NCBI GenBank assembly: GCA_030425195.1
Contig: JAUIAV010000011.1
Coordinates: forward strand, 62,001-126,000
Origin: Gammaproteobacteria bacterium
GTDB taxonomy: Bacteria > Pseudomonadota > Gammaproteobacteria > Pseudomonadales > Azotimanducaceae
Length of the DNA: 64,000 nt
Reading direction: 5' to 3'
Part shown: positions 28,136 to 38,645 of the stretch, piece after piece
Numbering within the stretch: the first letter of the stretch is position 1
How the letters are laid out: the number at the start of each line of letters is the position of its first letter
Made by a program: the position numbers and the translations under genes
Notes under the pieces: model-generated
Told to the model about the DNA's origin: nothing
The model's input: the letters and a program-made list of their open reading frames with translations, nothing else
Databases searched by the model: none

Positions 28136-29740
28136 TCAACGGTCTTTCAGTACCTCATCGATCATCTTCAACTGTACGGCCTTGTCAGGGCCGTCAGGCA
28201 GAACGTGCTCCCAGCGGTCCGGCGCTTTCCCGGCTCTCAGCCACTTGTCCGGAAACTCGGCTGCCTTCGATCGGCCGGCATGCCTGAACACCGCTCCCTG
28301 ATTGGCCTTTCTGGCGTACGGAATCGTATGGCCGCCCTGCCGGTCCGCCAGGGCCGTGTAGAGACGGTTGCGCATCTCCACCTTGACCTCGAGCAGGGTG
28401 GGATCTTCGATCAGGTTGTTCGTTTCCGCCGGATCGGCCTCGAGATCGTACAGCTCTTCCGTGTCCCAGACGCCGTGGTACTGAATATACTTGAAGCGAT
28501 CCGTGCGCAAGGCGAACGTGGTGGGTGTCTGCGGGTAGTTGTATTCCCAGTAGTATTCGTAGGCGAGCGCGTCCCGCCAGTCCGGATCGTCCTCGGAAGC
28601 GCGCCCTCCGGCCTCCGTGGTTTCGGGCAGATGCACGAAACTCCGACCGTCGTAGTGCTCTGGAATCTCCACACCGGCCAGGGCCAGCAGCGTGGGCGCG
28701 ATGTCGATGTTGGCGACCATCTCGTCCACCACCTGCCCGCCGTGGTAAGCGCCGGGTGCCCGGAGCAGCAGAGGCACGCGCATGGATTCCTCATAAGCAT
28801 TGCGTTTGTCGATCAGGCCGTGCTCTCCGAACAGAAAACCGTTGTCGCCCATCAGAACGACCACGGTGTCGTCTGCCAGACCGGCCGTGTCCAACCAGGC
28901 AAGCAGGCGGCCCAGGCTGTCATCCACGGCGGAGAGCGTACGGTGATACTGGCGCTTGAACTCGGCCAGCGGCAGCTCACTGTGATAGGGGAACTCATCC
29001 CCATGCCAGCTGTTGCGCTGATTGATCACCCACATGGGCGTATCTGAGCCGGGCGCCGGTGCCGTACCCAGACGGATCTCTGCATCCGTGTACTGCGTCC
29101 GGTGACGCTCGGCCGGTTCGAACGTGGCGTGCACCGCCTTGTGTGAGAGATAGACGAAGAACGGCCTGTCCGGTTCCCGGTTCTGCAGGAACTCGAGCGC
29201 GTAGTCCGTAAGCTCGTCCGTGATGTAACCCCGCTGCGGCACGTCCTGCCCATTGACGTTCAGCATCGTGGCTCGGCCGAAGGCATTGGTCGGATAGTAG
29301 GTGCCCTGGCCTGGAAAGCTCACCCAGTAGTCGAACTCGTTCCGGGGCGCCGAAATCTCACCGCCCATGTGCCATTTGCCGACAAAGGCGGTCTGATAGC
29401 CCGCAGCCTGCAGCCGTGCAGGAAACAGTTCCAGACCTTCCGGAAGCGGCCGGTTGTTATCGATCACACCGTGGTTGTGCATCATCATTCCAGTGAGAAT
29501 GCTGGCCCGGCTGGGAGAGCACAGCGACGTGGTGACGAACGCATTGCGGAAGTGCACGCCCTGTTCGGCAAGCGCGTCCATGTTCGGGGTCTCCAGAACG
29601 GGATTCATGAATCCCAGCTCGTCGTAGCGCTGATCGTCCGTGAGCACGAACAGGATGTTGAGCGGCGCGGCTGTTGCCGGGCCGACCGTCAGGACGAATG
29701 TCCAGCAGACGATCCAGCGGCTGGTTTCTGATGTAAACAT
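28136..29740 (-). CDS. Secreted type I sulfatase (2)
   Basis: A 534-residue sulfatase with a signal peptide (WIVCWTFVLTVGPATA). NILFVLTDDQRYDELGF supplies the metal-binding Asp pair, CSPSRASILTGMMMHNHGV the formylglycine site, GKWHMGGEI and LMGDNGFLFGEHGLIDKRNAYEESMRVPLLLRAPG the remaining active-site blocks. The latter block with KxxxYEESMRVP is typical of iduronate- or choline-sulfatase-like groups. The ATG at 29740 is chosen because AGGGGGG lies just upstream and the signal peptide begins there; the longer in-frame ATG at 30073 overlaps selO. First gene of the sulfatase pair and divergent from selO. Confidence 0.92.
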   Translation of the reverse strand: MFTSETSRWIVCWTFVLTVGPATAAPLNILFVLTDDQRYDELGFMNPVLETPNMDALAEQGVHFRNAFVTTSLCSPSRASILTGMMMHNHGVIDNNRPLPEGLELFPARLQAAGYQTAFVGKWHMGGEISAPRNEFDYWVSFPGQGTYYPTNAFGRATMLNVNGQDVPQRGYITDELTDYALEFLQNREPDRPFFVYLSHKAVHATFEPAERHRTQYTDAEIRLGTAPAPGSDTPMWVINQRNSWHGDEFPYHSELPLAEFKRQYHRTLSAVDDSLGRLLAWLDTAGLADDTVVVLMGDNGFLFGEHGLIDKRNAYEESMRVPLLLRAPGAYHGGQVVDEMVANIDIAPTLLALAGVEIPEHYDGRSFVHLPETTEAGGRASEDDPDWRDALAYEYYWEYNYPQTPTTFALRTDRFKYIQYHGVWDTEELYDLEADPAETNNLIEDPTLLEVKVEMRNRLYTALADRQGGHTIPYARKANQGAVFRHAGRSKAAEFPDKWLRAGKAPDRWEHVLPDGPDKAVQLKMIDEVLKDR

Positions 29741-29836
29741 GAACCCCCCTGATCCGCGGGCCTCCGGACCCGGATCCACTGTAGCGCAGCGATTGAGGAT
29801 CGCGAAGGTTGGCGGCGTCCCTCGAGGGGTGAAACA

Positions 29837-31267
29837 ATGCGGACGATGAACACGGCCTTTGACAACAGCTACGCGCGCCTGCCGGAGAAATTTCACGTTC
29901 CGGTGGTACCGGATGCCGCGGCGGCGCCGGCCCTGCTGGCCTGGAACCGGCCGCTGGCCGAGGAAATCGGCCTGCGTCTGCCTCAGGAGGATGAGCAGAC
30001 TCTGGCCCGCTACTTCAGCGGCTCGGAACCGCTGCCGGGCAGCCAGCCCATCGCGCTCGCCTATGCAGGGCATCAGTTCGGCGGTTTCTCACCTCAGCTC
30101 GGGGACGGCCGGGCTGCACTGATCGGTGAGATCGTGACGCCCGGCGGGTCGAGAGTCGATCTGCAGCTCAAAGGCTCGGGGGCGACGCCGTTCTCCCGGG
30201 GCGGCGACGGCAAGTCGTGGCTCGGCCCGGTGCTGCGGGAATACATACTGAGCGAGGCCATGCACCGTCTGGGCGTGCCGACCACCCGTGCGCTGGCCGC
30301 GGTGGCCACCGGCGAGACCGTCTATCGGGAAACGCCGCTGCCCGGCGCGGTATTCACCCGGGTGGCCGCGAGCCATCTGCGGATCGGCAGTTTTCAGTAC
30401 TTTGCCGCCCGCCGGGATGTGGAGGCGCTCCGGGTGCTGGCCGACTATGCGATCCGGCGGCACTATCCGGAGGCGCTGGATGCCGAGTCTCCGTACGAGA
30501 CGCTGTTCAAGCAGGTCATGAAACGCCAGGCAGAACTGATAGCCCGATGGATGTCCATCGGCTTCATACACGGGGTCATGAATACGGACAATTCTGCCAT
30601 CTCCGGGGAAACCATCGATTACGGACCCGCCGCGTTCCTCGACGAGTTCAGCGCCGGCAAGGTTTTCAGCTCCATCGACAGTCAGGGGCGCTATGCCTAC
30701 GGGAATCAGCCCGCCATCGGTCAGTGGAATCTGGCCAGATTTGCGGAGACGCTGCTGCACCTCGAGGTGCCGGTGGAGGTTCTCGAAGCGGCCCTGTCGG
30801 AGTATCCCCGGCTGTATCAGACGGCCTGGCTCGACCTCATGCGCCGGAAGCTCGGCATCTTCGAGGCAGGTCCGGATGACGAGACGCTCGTTGACCAGTG
30901 GCTGTCTCATCTCGAGGCGAACGAACTCGATTACACGCTGAGCTTCCGGGCACTGTCCGGGCAGCTCGAGGCTGCGGGAGGGCCCCGGTTCGCAGAGGTG
31001 GAGGTGCGCTGGCGTGAACGGGTACGCGCACAGACGCTGCCGGTCGAAGAGATCGCACGCAGGATGGATGCGGTGAACCCCCTGTTCATTCCACGGAATC
31101 ATCGGGTGGAGGAAGCCATCGAGCATGCGGTCAGCGGCGACTACGGTCCGTTCGAAGCGCTGATCAGGGTGCTTGCCGGTCCCTTTGCCACCCAGCCGGG
31201 ATACGAGTACCTGGCCGAAGCCCCCGAGCCGCACCAGCGGGTGCAGCGCACCTTCTGCGGAACCTGA
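29837..31267 (+). CDS. selO: Protein adenylyltransferase SelO (YdiU/UPF0061)
   Basis: A 476-residue pseudokinase-fold enzyme that transfers AMP from ATP to Ser, Thr or Tyr of proteins and is linked to redox stress in other bacteria. Recognisable are AYAGHQFGGFSPQLGDGRAALIGE, DLQLKGSGATPFSRGGDGK, LREYILSEAMHRLGVPTTRAL, GFIHGVMNTDNSAISGETIDYGPAAFLD and FIPRNHRVEEAI. The protein ends FCGT, with Cys third from the end, the position occupied by selenocysteine in animal SelO. GAGGGG precedes the ATG at 29837. The epoxide hydrolase gene begins at the base after its stop, so co-translation is likely. Confidence 0.95.
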   Translation: MRTMNTAFDNSYARLPEKFHVPVVPDAAAAPALLAWNRPLAEEIGLRLPQEDEQTLARYFSGSEPLPGSQPIALAYAGHQFGGFSPQLGDGRAALIGEIVTPGGSRVDLQLKGSGATPFSRGGDGKSWLGPVLREYILSEAMHRLGVPTTRALAAVATGETVYRETPLPGAVFTRVAASHLRIGSFQYFAARRDVEALRVLADYAIRRHYPEALDAESPYETLFKQVMKRQAELIARWMSIGFIHGVMNTDNSAISGETIDYGPAAFLDEFSAGKVFSSIDSQGRYAYGNQPAIGQWNLARFAETLLHLEVPVEVLEAALSEYPRLYQTAWLDLMRRKLGIFEAGPDDETLVDQWLSHLEANELDYTLSFRALSGQLEAAGGPRFAEVEVRWRERVRAQTLPVEEIARRMDAVNPLFIPRNHRVEEAIEHAVSGDYGPFEALIRVLAGPFATQPGYEYLAEAPEPHQRVQRTFCGT

Positions 31268-32377
31268 ATGGCCGACGGGCTCCCGGCGTCCGTGCTCCCT
31301 GCGGGTGTGGTGAGCGAGCGCATCGCGACCGCGCAGGGGCTGACCATGCACTATCTCACCGCCGGAGATCCGGACGGTCCCGTGCTGCTGCTTCTGCATG
31401 GATTCCCGGAGCTGGCCTGGAGCTGGCGGAAGGTGATGCCGGCTCTGGCGGCGGCCGGCTACCGGGCCATTGCCCCTGATCAGCGCGGCTACGGCCACAC
31501 CACCGGCTGGCCGGATGGTTACGATGTGGATCTTCTGCCGTACCGGATGCCGTCTCTGGTTCTCGATCAGCTGGCCCTGCTGCACGCGCTGCAGGTTCCG
31601 CAGGTGCATGGTGTGGTGGGGCACGATTTCGGGTCCCCGGTGGCGGCCTGGAGTGCGCTGATCCGGCCGGACGTGTTCCGGCGCGTGGTGATGATGAGCG
31701 CACCTTTTCCCGGCCCACCGGGCTTCTCCGGTGCGGCGCGGCTGGACGTGGACCGGGCGTTGGCCGGGCTGTCGCCACCACGGCGTCACTATCAGTGGTA
31801 CTACGGGCTGCCGGAGGCGAACGACGAGATGCTGAATGCACCTCAGGGGCTGAAGGCGTTTCTGGCCCAGTACTACTACCTGAAGAGCGGTGGGTGGGCC
31901 GGTAACGATCCGCATCCGCTGGCCGCCTGGAACGCGGAATCCCTGGCAGTCCTTCCCGGCTATTACGTCATGCCCCGGTTTTCGTCCATGCCGGAAACGG
32001 TGGCTGCCGACTCGAACGGAGAAGACCTCGGCAAGCTCGCGCACTGGCTGGATGACGCGGCGCTCGACGTTTACGTGCAGGCGTACGCACGCACCGGTTT
32101 CCAGGGCGGGCTGAACTGGTATCGGGCGTCTCTCTCGCCGGACAACGCCCGTGCCCTGCGTCTGTATGCCGGCCGGCGGATCGAGGTACCGGCCGTCTTC
32201 ATCTGCGGCAGCCGGGACTGGGGTATGCACCAGTCGCCGGGCGCTCTGGAGGCCATGACGGAGCGGGGTTGCGCGGATTTCCGGGGCTCAGAAATCATAC
32301 CGGGCGCCGGGCACTGGGTTCAGCAGGAAGCCCCGGACGCAGCAACGGCGGCAATTCTCGCTGCCATGGAAGGCTGA
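31268..32377 (+). CDS. Epoxide hydrolase-like alpha/beta hydrolase
   Basis: A 369-residue alpha/beta hydrolase. The oxyanion motif HGFP is at residues 44-47, the nucleophile Asp120 in GHDFGS (nucleophile elbow of epoxide hydrolases and dehalogenases), an acid in CGSRDWG and the catalytic His in GAGHWVQQE. Candidate ring-opening tyrosines occur in the cap domain (YQWYYG and GLNWYR). The Asp nucleophile rules out an ordinary esterase; absence of the halide-binding HGN/Trp pair argues against a dehalogenase. It may hydrate epoxides formed by oxygenases encoded nearby. The ATG directly abuts the selO stop. Confidence 0.85.
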   Translation: MADGLPASVLPAGVVSERIATAQGLTMHYLTAGDPDGPVLLLLHGFPELAWSWRKVMPALAAAGYRAIAPDQRGYGHTTGWPDGYDVDLLPYRMPSLVLDQLALLHALQVPQVHGVVGHDFGSPVAAWSALIRPDVFRRVVMMSAPFPGPPGFSGAARLDVDRALAGLSPPRRHYQWYYGLPEANDEMLNAPQGLKAFLAQYYYLKSGGWAGNDPHPLAAWNAESLAVLPGYYVMPRFSSMPETVAADSNGEDLGKLAHWLDDAALDVYVQAYARTGFQGGLNWYRASLSPDNARALRLYAGRRIEVPAVFICGSRDWGMHQSPGALEAMTERGCADFRGSEIIPGAGHWVQQEAPDAATAAILAAMEG

Positions 32378-32396
32378 ACAGGCGGCTGACGACAGT

Positions 32397-33701
32397 TCAG
32401 TCTGCGCTGCCCGACAGCTCCGCAACGAAGTGCTCGAATGCCCGCAGACAGCCGTGGGTGCGGGGATGGATCTGCTCTGTCATGAAGGCCTCCGCGGGCG
32501 TGCCTGCCGTAAAGGCTTCGAGCACGCGGGCGGCGGCATCATCCGTTTCCATATCCAGATAGCTGGTGGCCAGCCGCAGGGAGAGCTCGGACTCCGGAAT
32601 GCCGAACGCGCTGCCGGGAAGCGCGGCTATCCGATACACGTCGAGCAGGTGACCGGCGAGCGTATCGGAAGTATCGATGTTGCGCGTGGCCAGAGCCTGG
32701 GAGAACTCTTCGAAGCTGGCGGTCACATAGAATCCCCCCTGAGGCCGGGTACAGCGGATGCCCAGGGTCTGCAACCGGTCCGCGAAGAAGCCGGTGCGCA
32801 GAGCGTGAATACGGCGGCAGACGTCGATGTACGCTTCGATGTCCTGCTCACCGCTGAAGGCGAGCACGGCCGCGTGCTGAACGGGCGCCGACGCGGTCGA
32901 CCAGATTTCGCTGGCGATGGCTTCCATGGCGGCAAGCACCCGCTCGCCGCCCGGCGAGGAGGGCGCTATCGCGACGCCCAGCCGCCAGCCGCCCAGCGAC
33001 AGATGCTTGCTCAGACCGCCGAGCGTGAAGGTGCCTTCCGGATAGTAGCGGGCCATCGATATGGCCGGTTCGTCGTGACTCAACCTGGCGTAGATCTCGT
33101 CGCTGAGCACCACCACATTGTGCCGCCGGCAGAGGCTGGCAAGGGCCTGCAGGAAATCTTCGTCCAGCATGCGTCCCGTCGGGTTGCTCGGGCTGTTGAT
33201 GATCAGAAGCTTCTGGGCATCGGTGGCGGCCACCGAAACCTCGAATGCTGCCAGGTCGGGAACGTAGTCGTCCTCCACCCGGCCCGGGATACCGTGCACG
33301 GTCTTTCCAAGCATCTCCGCCTGGGGCGCATAGCTGACCCAGGATGCGGCAGGCAGATAGAGGTCGGCTTTCAGGGCCATCTGCAGGGCGAAGATGAGCG
33401 CCTTGCTGCCGGGACCGATGATGACCTGATCGGGTCGCACCGTCTGTCCCGATTCGCGGGTGTAGTATCCGGCGACTGCCTCACGGAGCGCGGGCAGACC
33501 CCGGGCAGGCAGATAACTTTTTTCACCAGCCGATGCGGCCAAAGCCTCCTTCAGCCTCGGGTGAACGGGAAAACGGGATTCTCCGAATCCCAGGTGATAG
33601 ACGGTTTCACCGGCAGCCCAGAGGGTGGCGACCCGCTCGTTGATGTGCAGGGTGGCAGACGGCGTTCGCGCCCGGAAGTATTCGCCGATCTCGAAGTCCA
33701 T
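32397..33701 (-). CDS. PLP-dependent aminotransferase, class I/II
   Basis: A 434-residue fold-type I aminotransferase. The N-terminal AGETVYHLGFGESRFPVHPRLKEAL, NSPSNPTGRMLDEDFL with PLP-binding Asn, VVVLSDEIYARLSHD with the pyridine-contacting Asp and Tyr, and TLGGLSKHLSLGGWRLGVAIAP with the Schiff-base Lys are all present. The specificity is not readable; similarity to aspartate or aromatic aminotransferases is general. The gene stands apart, converging on the epoxide hydrolase gene and followed upstream by two very small genes on the same strand. Confidence 0.92.
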   Translation of the reverse strand: MDFEIGEYFRARTPSATLHINERVATLWAAGETVYHLGFGESRFPVHPRLKEALAASAGEKSYLPARGLPALREAVAGYYTRESGQTVRPDQVIIGPGSKALIFALQMALKADLYLPAASWVSYAPQAEMLGKTVHGIPGRVEDDYVPDLAAFEVSVAATDAQKLLIINSPSNPTGRMLDEDFLQALASLCRRHNVVVLSDEIYARLSHDEPAISMARYYPEGTFTLGGLSKHLSLGGWRLGVAIAPSSPGGERVLAAMEAIASEIWSTASAPVQHAAVLAFSGEQDIEAYIDVCRRIHALRTGFFADRLQTLGIRCTRPQGGFYVTASFEEFSQALATRNIDTSDTLAGHLLDVYRIAALPGSAFGIPESELSLRLATSYLDMETDDAAARVLEAFTAGTPAEAFMTEQIHPRTHGCLRAFEHFVAELSGSAD

Positions 33702-33748
33702 GGGCGCAGCCTACCTGAATGCGGTCCGGGCGGCCGGCTGCCGGGGCC

Positions 33749-33871
33749 TCAGTAGGTCCCGTCGTAGCCCCGTTTTGCAGCGCGGATCTGAGCCCGGCGC
33801 CGGGAGGAGGACCCTCCGGACGGTGGGCGCCGCCGTTTGTTGCCCTGGTTTCTGGTGGCTCTTCTACGCAT
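33749..33871 (-). CDS. Very small basic protein (40 residues), unrecognised
   Basis: A 40-residue open frame, MRRRATRNQGNKRRR at its start and ending RAAKRGYDGTY. Sixteen or so of its residues are Arg or Lys, and it has no hydrophobic segment. Coding is supported by a GGAGG ribosome site five bases before the ATG, by codon use like its neighbours, and by its place just downstream of another tiny gene on the same strand. It could bind nucleic acid or an acidic partner; the next gene upstream encodes a protein with a very acidic N-terminus. No family recognised. Confidence 0.5.
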   Translation of the reverse strand: MRRRATRNQGNKRRRPPSGGSSSRRRAQIRAAKRGYDGTY

Positions 33872-33928
33872 GAATGCCTCCGCTTCGGCGTTCAGTGCAG
33901 GCCCGAACTGCTGTTACAGGCCTGTTGA

Positions 33929-34141
33929 TCAATAGAGATAGTCGATGTCATCCCGCATCCGCCGCGTATCCCGGAGATCCTCCAGGTGCCGACGGATCCT
34001 GAGCTGGTTCTGCTGCTTGCGTGCCCGGGTCGCCAGCCTGAACTGCTGGTTCTGTTCGAGCCGCTCGAGCTGCGCCAGAAGCGAAGGAGAAAATTCCTCA
34101 TCGGAATAGTCGTCGAAGTCGTCGTCGTCGTGCATGTGCAT
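33929..34141 (-). CDS. Small protein with acidic N-terminus (70 residues), possibly PA3496-like
   Basis: A 70-residue protein beginning MHMHDDDDFDDYSDEE, followed by an amphipathic basic stretch (RLATRARKQQNQLRIRRHLEDLRDTRRMRDDIDYLY). The acidic start plus an RR-x-LEDLRD-x-RRMRDD tail recalls the small PA3496-type proteins of gammaproteobacteria, described as putative envelope-integrity factors; that link is from memory and tentative. It is divergent from hdfR, with 209 bases between starts, and 57 bases upstream of the 40-residue basic gene. The ribosome site is weak; an alternative start is Met3. Confidence 0.65.
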   Translation of the reverse strand: MHMHDDDDFDDYSDEEFSPSLLAQLERLEQNQQFRLATRARKQQNQLRIRRHLEDLRDTRRMRDDIDYLY

Positions 34142-34260
34142 CCCGTGCCTAAACGGGCGGGCGTCTGCTTTGGACCAGGCCGCCCGCCAAATTCAATCCT
34201 GCTCCTCCAACCCAACTGCGGAGAAGCACCCTCGATTCTCCACGGGTATTTGGAAAAGAA

Positions 34261-34300
34261 AATCAATATTTACGGCGCCTCATGACAAAATATATTGATT
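34261..34300. promoter_or_regulatory. AT-rich inverted repeat in the hdfR upstream region
   Basis: AATCAATAT at 34261-34269 and its exact complement ATATTGATT at 34292-34300 flank 22 bases, in a strikingly AT-rich stretch (about 34240-34310) within a GC-rich region. It lies 50-90 bases before the hdfR start and also upstream of the divergent small acidic protein gene. LysR regulators bind such dyads and commonly repress their own gene, so an HdfR autoregulatory site is a reasonable reading. Confidence 0.5.
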
Positions 34301-34350
34301 AAAAGTGCGGGTGAGGGAAAATCTGATCCTGTACCCGATTCGGAAATTCA

Positions 34351-35190
34351 ATGGATACGGAACTCCTGCGCACCTTCCTCGAAGTCCGGAAAACCCGGCA
34401 CTTCGCCCGGGCGGCGGAGAATCTGTTCATCACCCAGGCGGCGGTGAGTGCCCGGATCCGGCAGCTGGAATCGCTGGTCGGGCAGCGGCTTCTCACCCGC
34501 GAGCGGAACAACATCCAGCTCACCACCGCCGGCCATCTGCTGGTGCCGCATGCGGAGTCGATTCTGGACACGCTGAACCGCGCGCTGCTGGAAGCGGGAC
34601 AGGAGCGGCAGCCGCTGATCGTGCTCGGCTGCCTGCCGAGCCTCCGGGAGATCTATCTGGATGGCTGGCTGTCGACCCTGCTGGAGACCCACGCGGACTG
34701 GCGCCTGCAGCTGGAATCTCTCACCACCCTGGAGATCATCGCCCGGGTGCGCGACCGCTCGCTGGATCTCGGCATCGTCTACGACGTGCCGCGAGCCGCC
34801 GATCTCTGGGTGGAAGGGCTGACCAGTTTCAATCTGGAGCTGGTGGCGGCGCGGCCCGGACTCTCGACCGCATCCACTCTCGAGAATTACGTGCACGTGG
34901 ACTGGGGCACCTCGCTCGCTGCCGCCAGGGATGTGGGTCTCAAGGGTCTGACCGTCAGGGCCCGGCTCGATTCCGCCGTGCTGGCCAGGCGCCTGCTTCT
35001 CGGACTCGGAGGCTGCGCGCTGCTGCCGCATCCGCTGATCTCCGCGGATCTGACCGCCGGAACCCTGCATCCGGTTTCGGACGGGCCCGTCTACCGGCGG
35101 GAAGTCTTCCTCATCAGCGCGGGTGACCGACGTGACGAGCCCGTGCTCAACCGGCTGATCGAGGCCCTGCATGAACGGTTGACGGTTTAG
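34351..35190 (+). CDS. hdfR: LysR family regulator, HdfR-like
   Basis: A 279-residue LysR-type transcription factor, the same length as E. coli HdfR. The N-terminal winged helix reads MDTELLRTFLEVRKTRHFARAAENLFITQAAVSARIRQLE, followed by LTRERNNIQLTTAGHLLVPHAESIL, closely matching the HdfR pattern (MDTELL..FLEV..TRHF, RNNI.LT.AG). The effector domain follows, with hydrophobic strands LIVLGCLPSLREIYL and LDLGIVYDVP. It has no OxyR-type redox cysteine pair. In E. coli HdfR regulates flagellar master genes; the target here is unknown. An AT-rich dyad lies upstream. Confidence 0.85.
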   Translation: MDTELLRTFLEVRKTRHFARAAENLFITQAAVSARIRQLESLVGQRLLTRERNNIQLTTAGHLLVPHAESILDTLNRALLEAGQERQPLIVLGCLPSLREIYLDGWLSTLLETHADWRLQLESLTTLEIIARVRDRSLDLGIVYDVPRAADLWVEGLTSFNLELVAARPGLSTASTLENYVHVDWGTSLAAARDVGLKGLTVRARLDSAVLARRLLLGLGGCALLPHPLISADLTAGTLHPVSDGPVYRREVFLISAGDRRDEPVLNRLIEALHERLTV

Positions 35191-35378
35191 GGCAGGGGTT
35201 CCGCCGACAGCACCTCCGGACGCCGCAGGACGGCAGCGCTGATCAGGCTCACCAGAACGCCGGCGGGCAGGATCTCGAGAAACGTGATGCCTATCCGCGG
35301 CAGCGGCGCACCGTAGGCTTTCAGACCGCCGGGCACTGGTGGAAAACAGCTTGCGAGACGCGAGCTGCGGATGTTCAT
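35187..35378 (-). pseudogene. Possible remnant of a small membrane protein (AzlD-like?) between hdfR and katG
   Basis: The 281-base gap between hdfR and katG has a 63-codon minus-strand frame. Its second half, PRIGITFLEILPAGVLVSLISAAVLRRP, is a hydrophobic segment with the spacing of the last helix of AzlD-type branched-chain amino acid exporter subunits, but the rest of such a protein (about 100 residues) is missing. Its first codons lie inside the katG OxyR-type site. No good ribosome site is visible. It may be a gene fragment or chance; confidence is low. Confidence 0.25.
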
Positions 35379-35413
35379 AGTGCGAGACTATCAATCTGAT
35401 TGGAACAATCAAT
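35377..35413 (+). promoter_or_regulatory. Predicted OxyR binding site upstream of katG
   Basis: The sequence reads ATAG-N7-CTAT-N7-ATTG-N7-CAAT, matching the four-tetrad OxyR consensus (ATAG-N7-CTAT repeated with N7) with exact spacing and 14 of 16 tetrad bases. It lies 60-96 bases before the katG start, the usual place for OxyR activation of catalase genes. A possible -10, CTAGTC, lies near 35435. No oxyR gene is in the window. Confidence 0.75.
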
Positions 35414-35472
35414 TTCATCTACCGTCGGAGGTGCCCTAGTCTTCAGAAACCAAGGAATCCAGCAGGGGAACC

Positions 35473-37731
<2,259 letters not shown>

Positions 37732-37753
37732 CGGTCTGACTGCGTTCCCTCGA

Positions 37754-37784
37754 GCCGGCGCCGCGTTCTGCGGTGCCGGCTTTT
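37754..37784 (+). terminator. Rho-independent terminator after katG
   Basis: GCCGGCGCCGC and GCGGTGCCGGC form an 11-bp stem (one G-U pair) around a five-base loop, followed immediately by TTTT. It lies 22 bases after the katG stop and separates katG from the pirin genes. Confidence 0.85.
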
Positions 37785-37922
37785 CCGTGCAGTAAGGCCC
37801 TGACCGGCCTTGATTGTCTCCTTATCGAAGACAGTGTGCTTCCAATGGCGAATATTGTCTTTGCCATAGAGGGCGGCCACACTGCTCGCCGGTCAATAGG
37901 GACCGATCCGAGGAGGCAGATG

Positions 37923-38645
37923 ATGTTGAGCGTGCGAAAAGCCGAGGAACGGGGTCTGGCCAGTTTCGGCTGGCTGAACTCCCGGCATACGTTCTCATTC
38001 GGGCACTACTATGATCCGCAGCACATGGGCTTCGGCCCGCTCCGGGTGATCAATGAGGATCGTGTGGCACCGGATCGCGGTTTCGACCCGCACGGCCACC
38101 GCGACATGGAGATCATCTCCTACGTGATCGATGGCACGCTCGAGCACCGGGACAGCATGGGGAACGGGTCCGTGATCCGACCGGGTGACGTGCAGCGCAT
38201 GTCGGCGGGCACCGGTGTCCGCCACAGCGAATACAATGCTTCGGATTCTGATCCGGTGCATTTCCTGCAGATCTGGATCCTGCCTGAGCGGGATGGCCTC
38301 GAGCCGGGTTACGAGCAGGTCACGTTCAGCTCCGCGAAGAGGCGGGGACGGCTGTGCCTGGTGGGCTCACGGAATGCCCGGGAAAACTCCGTCGCCATAC
38401 ATCAGGATGTGGATCTCTACGCCGCGCTTCTGGATGCCGGCGACAGGTTGAGCCACCGGTTCGGTGATGACCGGCTCGGCTGGGTTCAGATGGTGCGCGG
38501 CAGTGCCAGGCTCAATGATCAGCTCGTTCACGCCGGGGATGGGGTCGCGGTACCGGCCGGAACTTCCCTGACGCTGTCGGGGGTCGAAGATGCCGAGCTG
38601 CTGCTGTTCGACATGGATGCAGAGAAAGGGAGTCATGGCAGATGA
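37923..38645 (+). CDS. Pirin family protein (YhhW-like)
   Basis: A 240-residue bicupin. The first cupin holds the metal ligands in DPHGHRDMEIISYVIDGTLEHRDSMGN and the following MSAGTGVRHSEYN, as in YhhW-type pirins that bind iron and can act as quercetin dioxygenase. ASFGWLNSRHTFSFGHYYDP at the N-terminus is the pirin signature. ATG codons occur at 37920 and 37923; the second is preferred because AGGAGG then lies six bases upstream. Its stop overlaps the next pirin start by four bases. The 138 bases upstream, after the katG terminator, hold no gene and should contain its promoter. Confidence 0.92.
   Translation: MLSVRKAEERGLASFGWLNSRHTFSFGHYYDPQHMGFGPLRVINEDRVAPDRGFDPHGHRDMEIISYVIDGTLEHRDSMGNGSVIRPGDVQRMSAGTGVRHSEYNASDSDPVHFLQIWILPERDGLEPGYEQVTFSSAKRRGRLCLVGSRNARENSVAIHQDVDLYAALLDAGDRLSHRFGDDRLGWVQMVRGSARLNDQLVHAGDGVAVPAGTSLTLSGVEDAELLLFDMDAEKGSHGR

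Noticed and set aside
30089-32230. 713-codon minus-strand open frame opposite selO and the epoxide hydrolase
   Set aside because: Low-complexity His/Arg/Gln-rich translation with no family motif; it is the mirror of two well-recognised genes in GC-rich DNA.
34351-35190. The LysR gene next to katG as OxyR
   Set aside because: The sequence follows HdfR in length and N-terminal motif and lacks the OxyR cysteine pair.
35187-35378. Reading the MNIR start of this small frame as a broken oxyR beside katG
   Set aside because: Only four residues match OxyR; no helix-turn-helix or cysteine block follows, and the hydrophobic stretch fits a membrane helix better.
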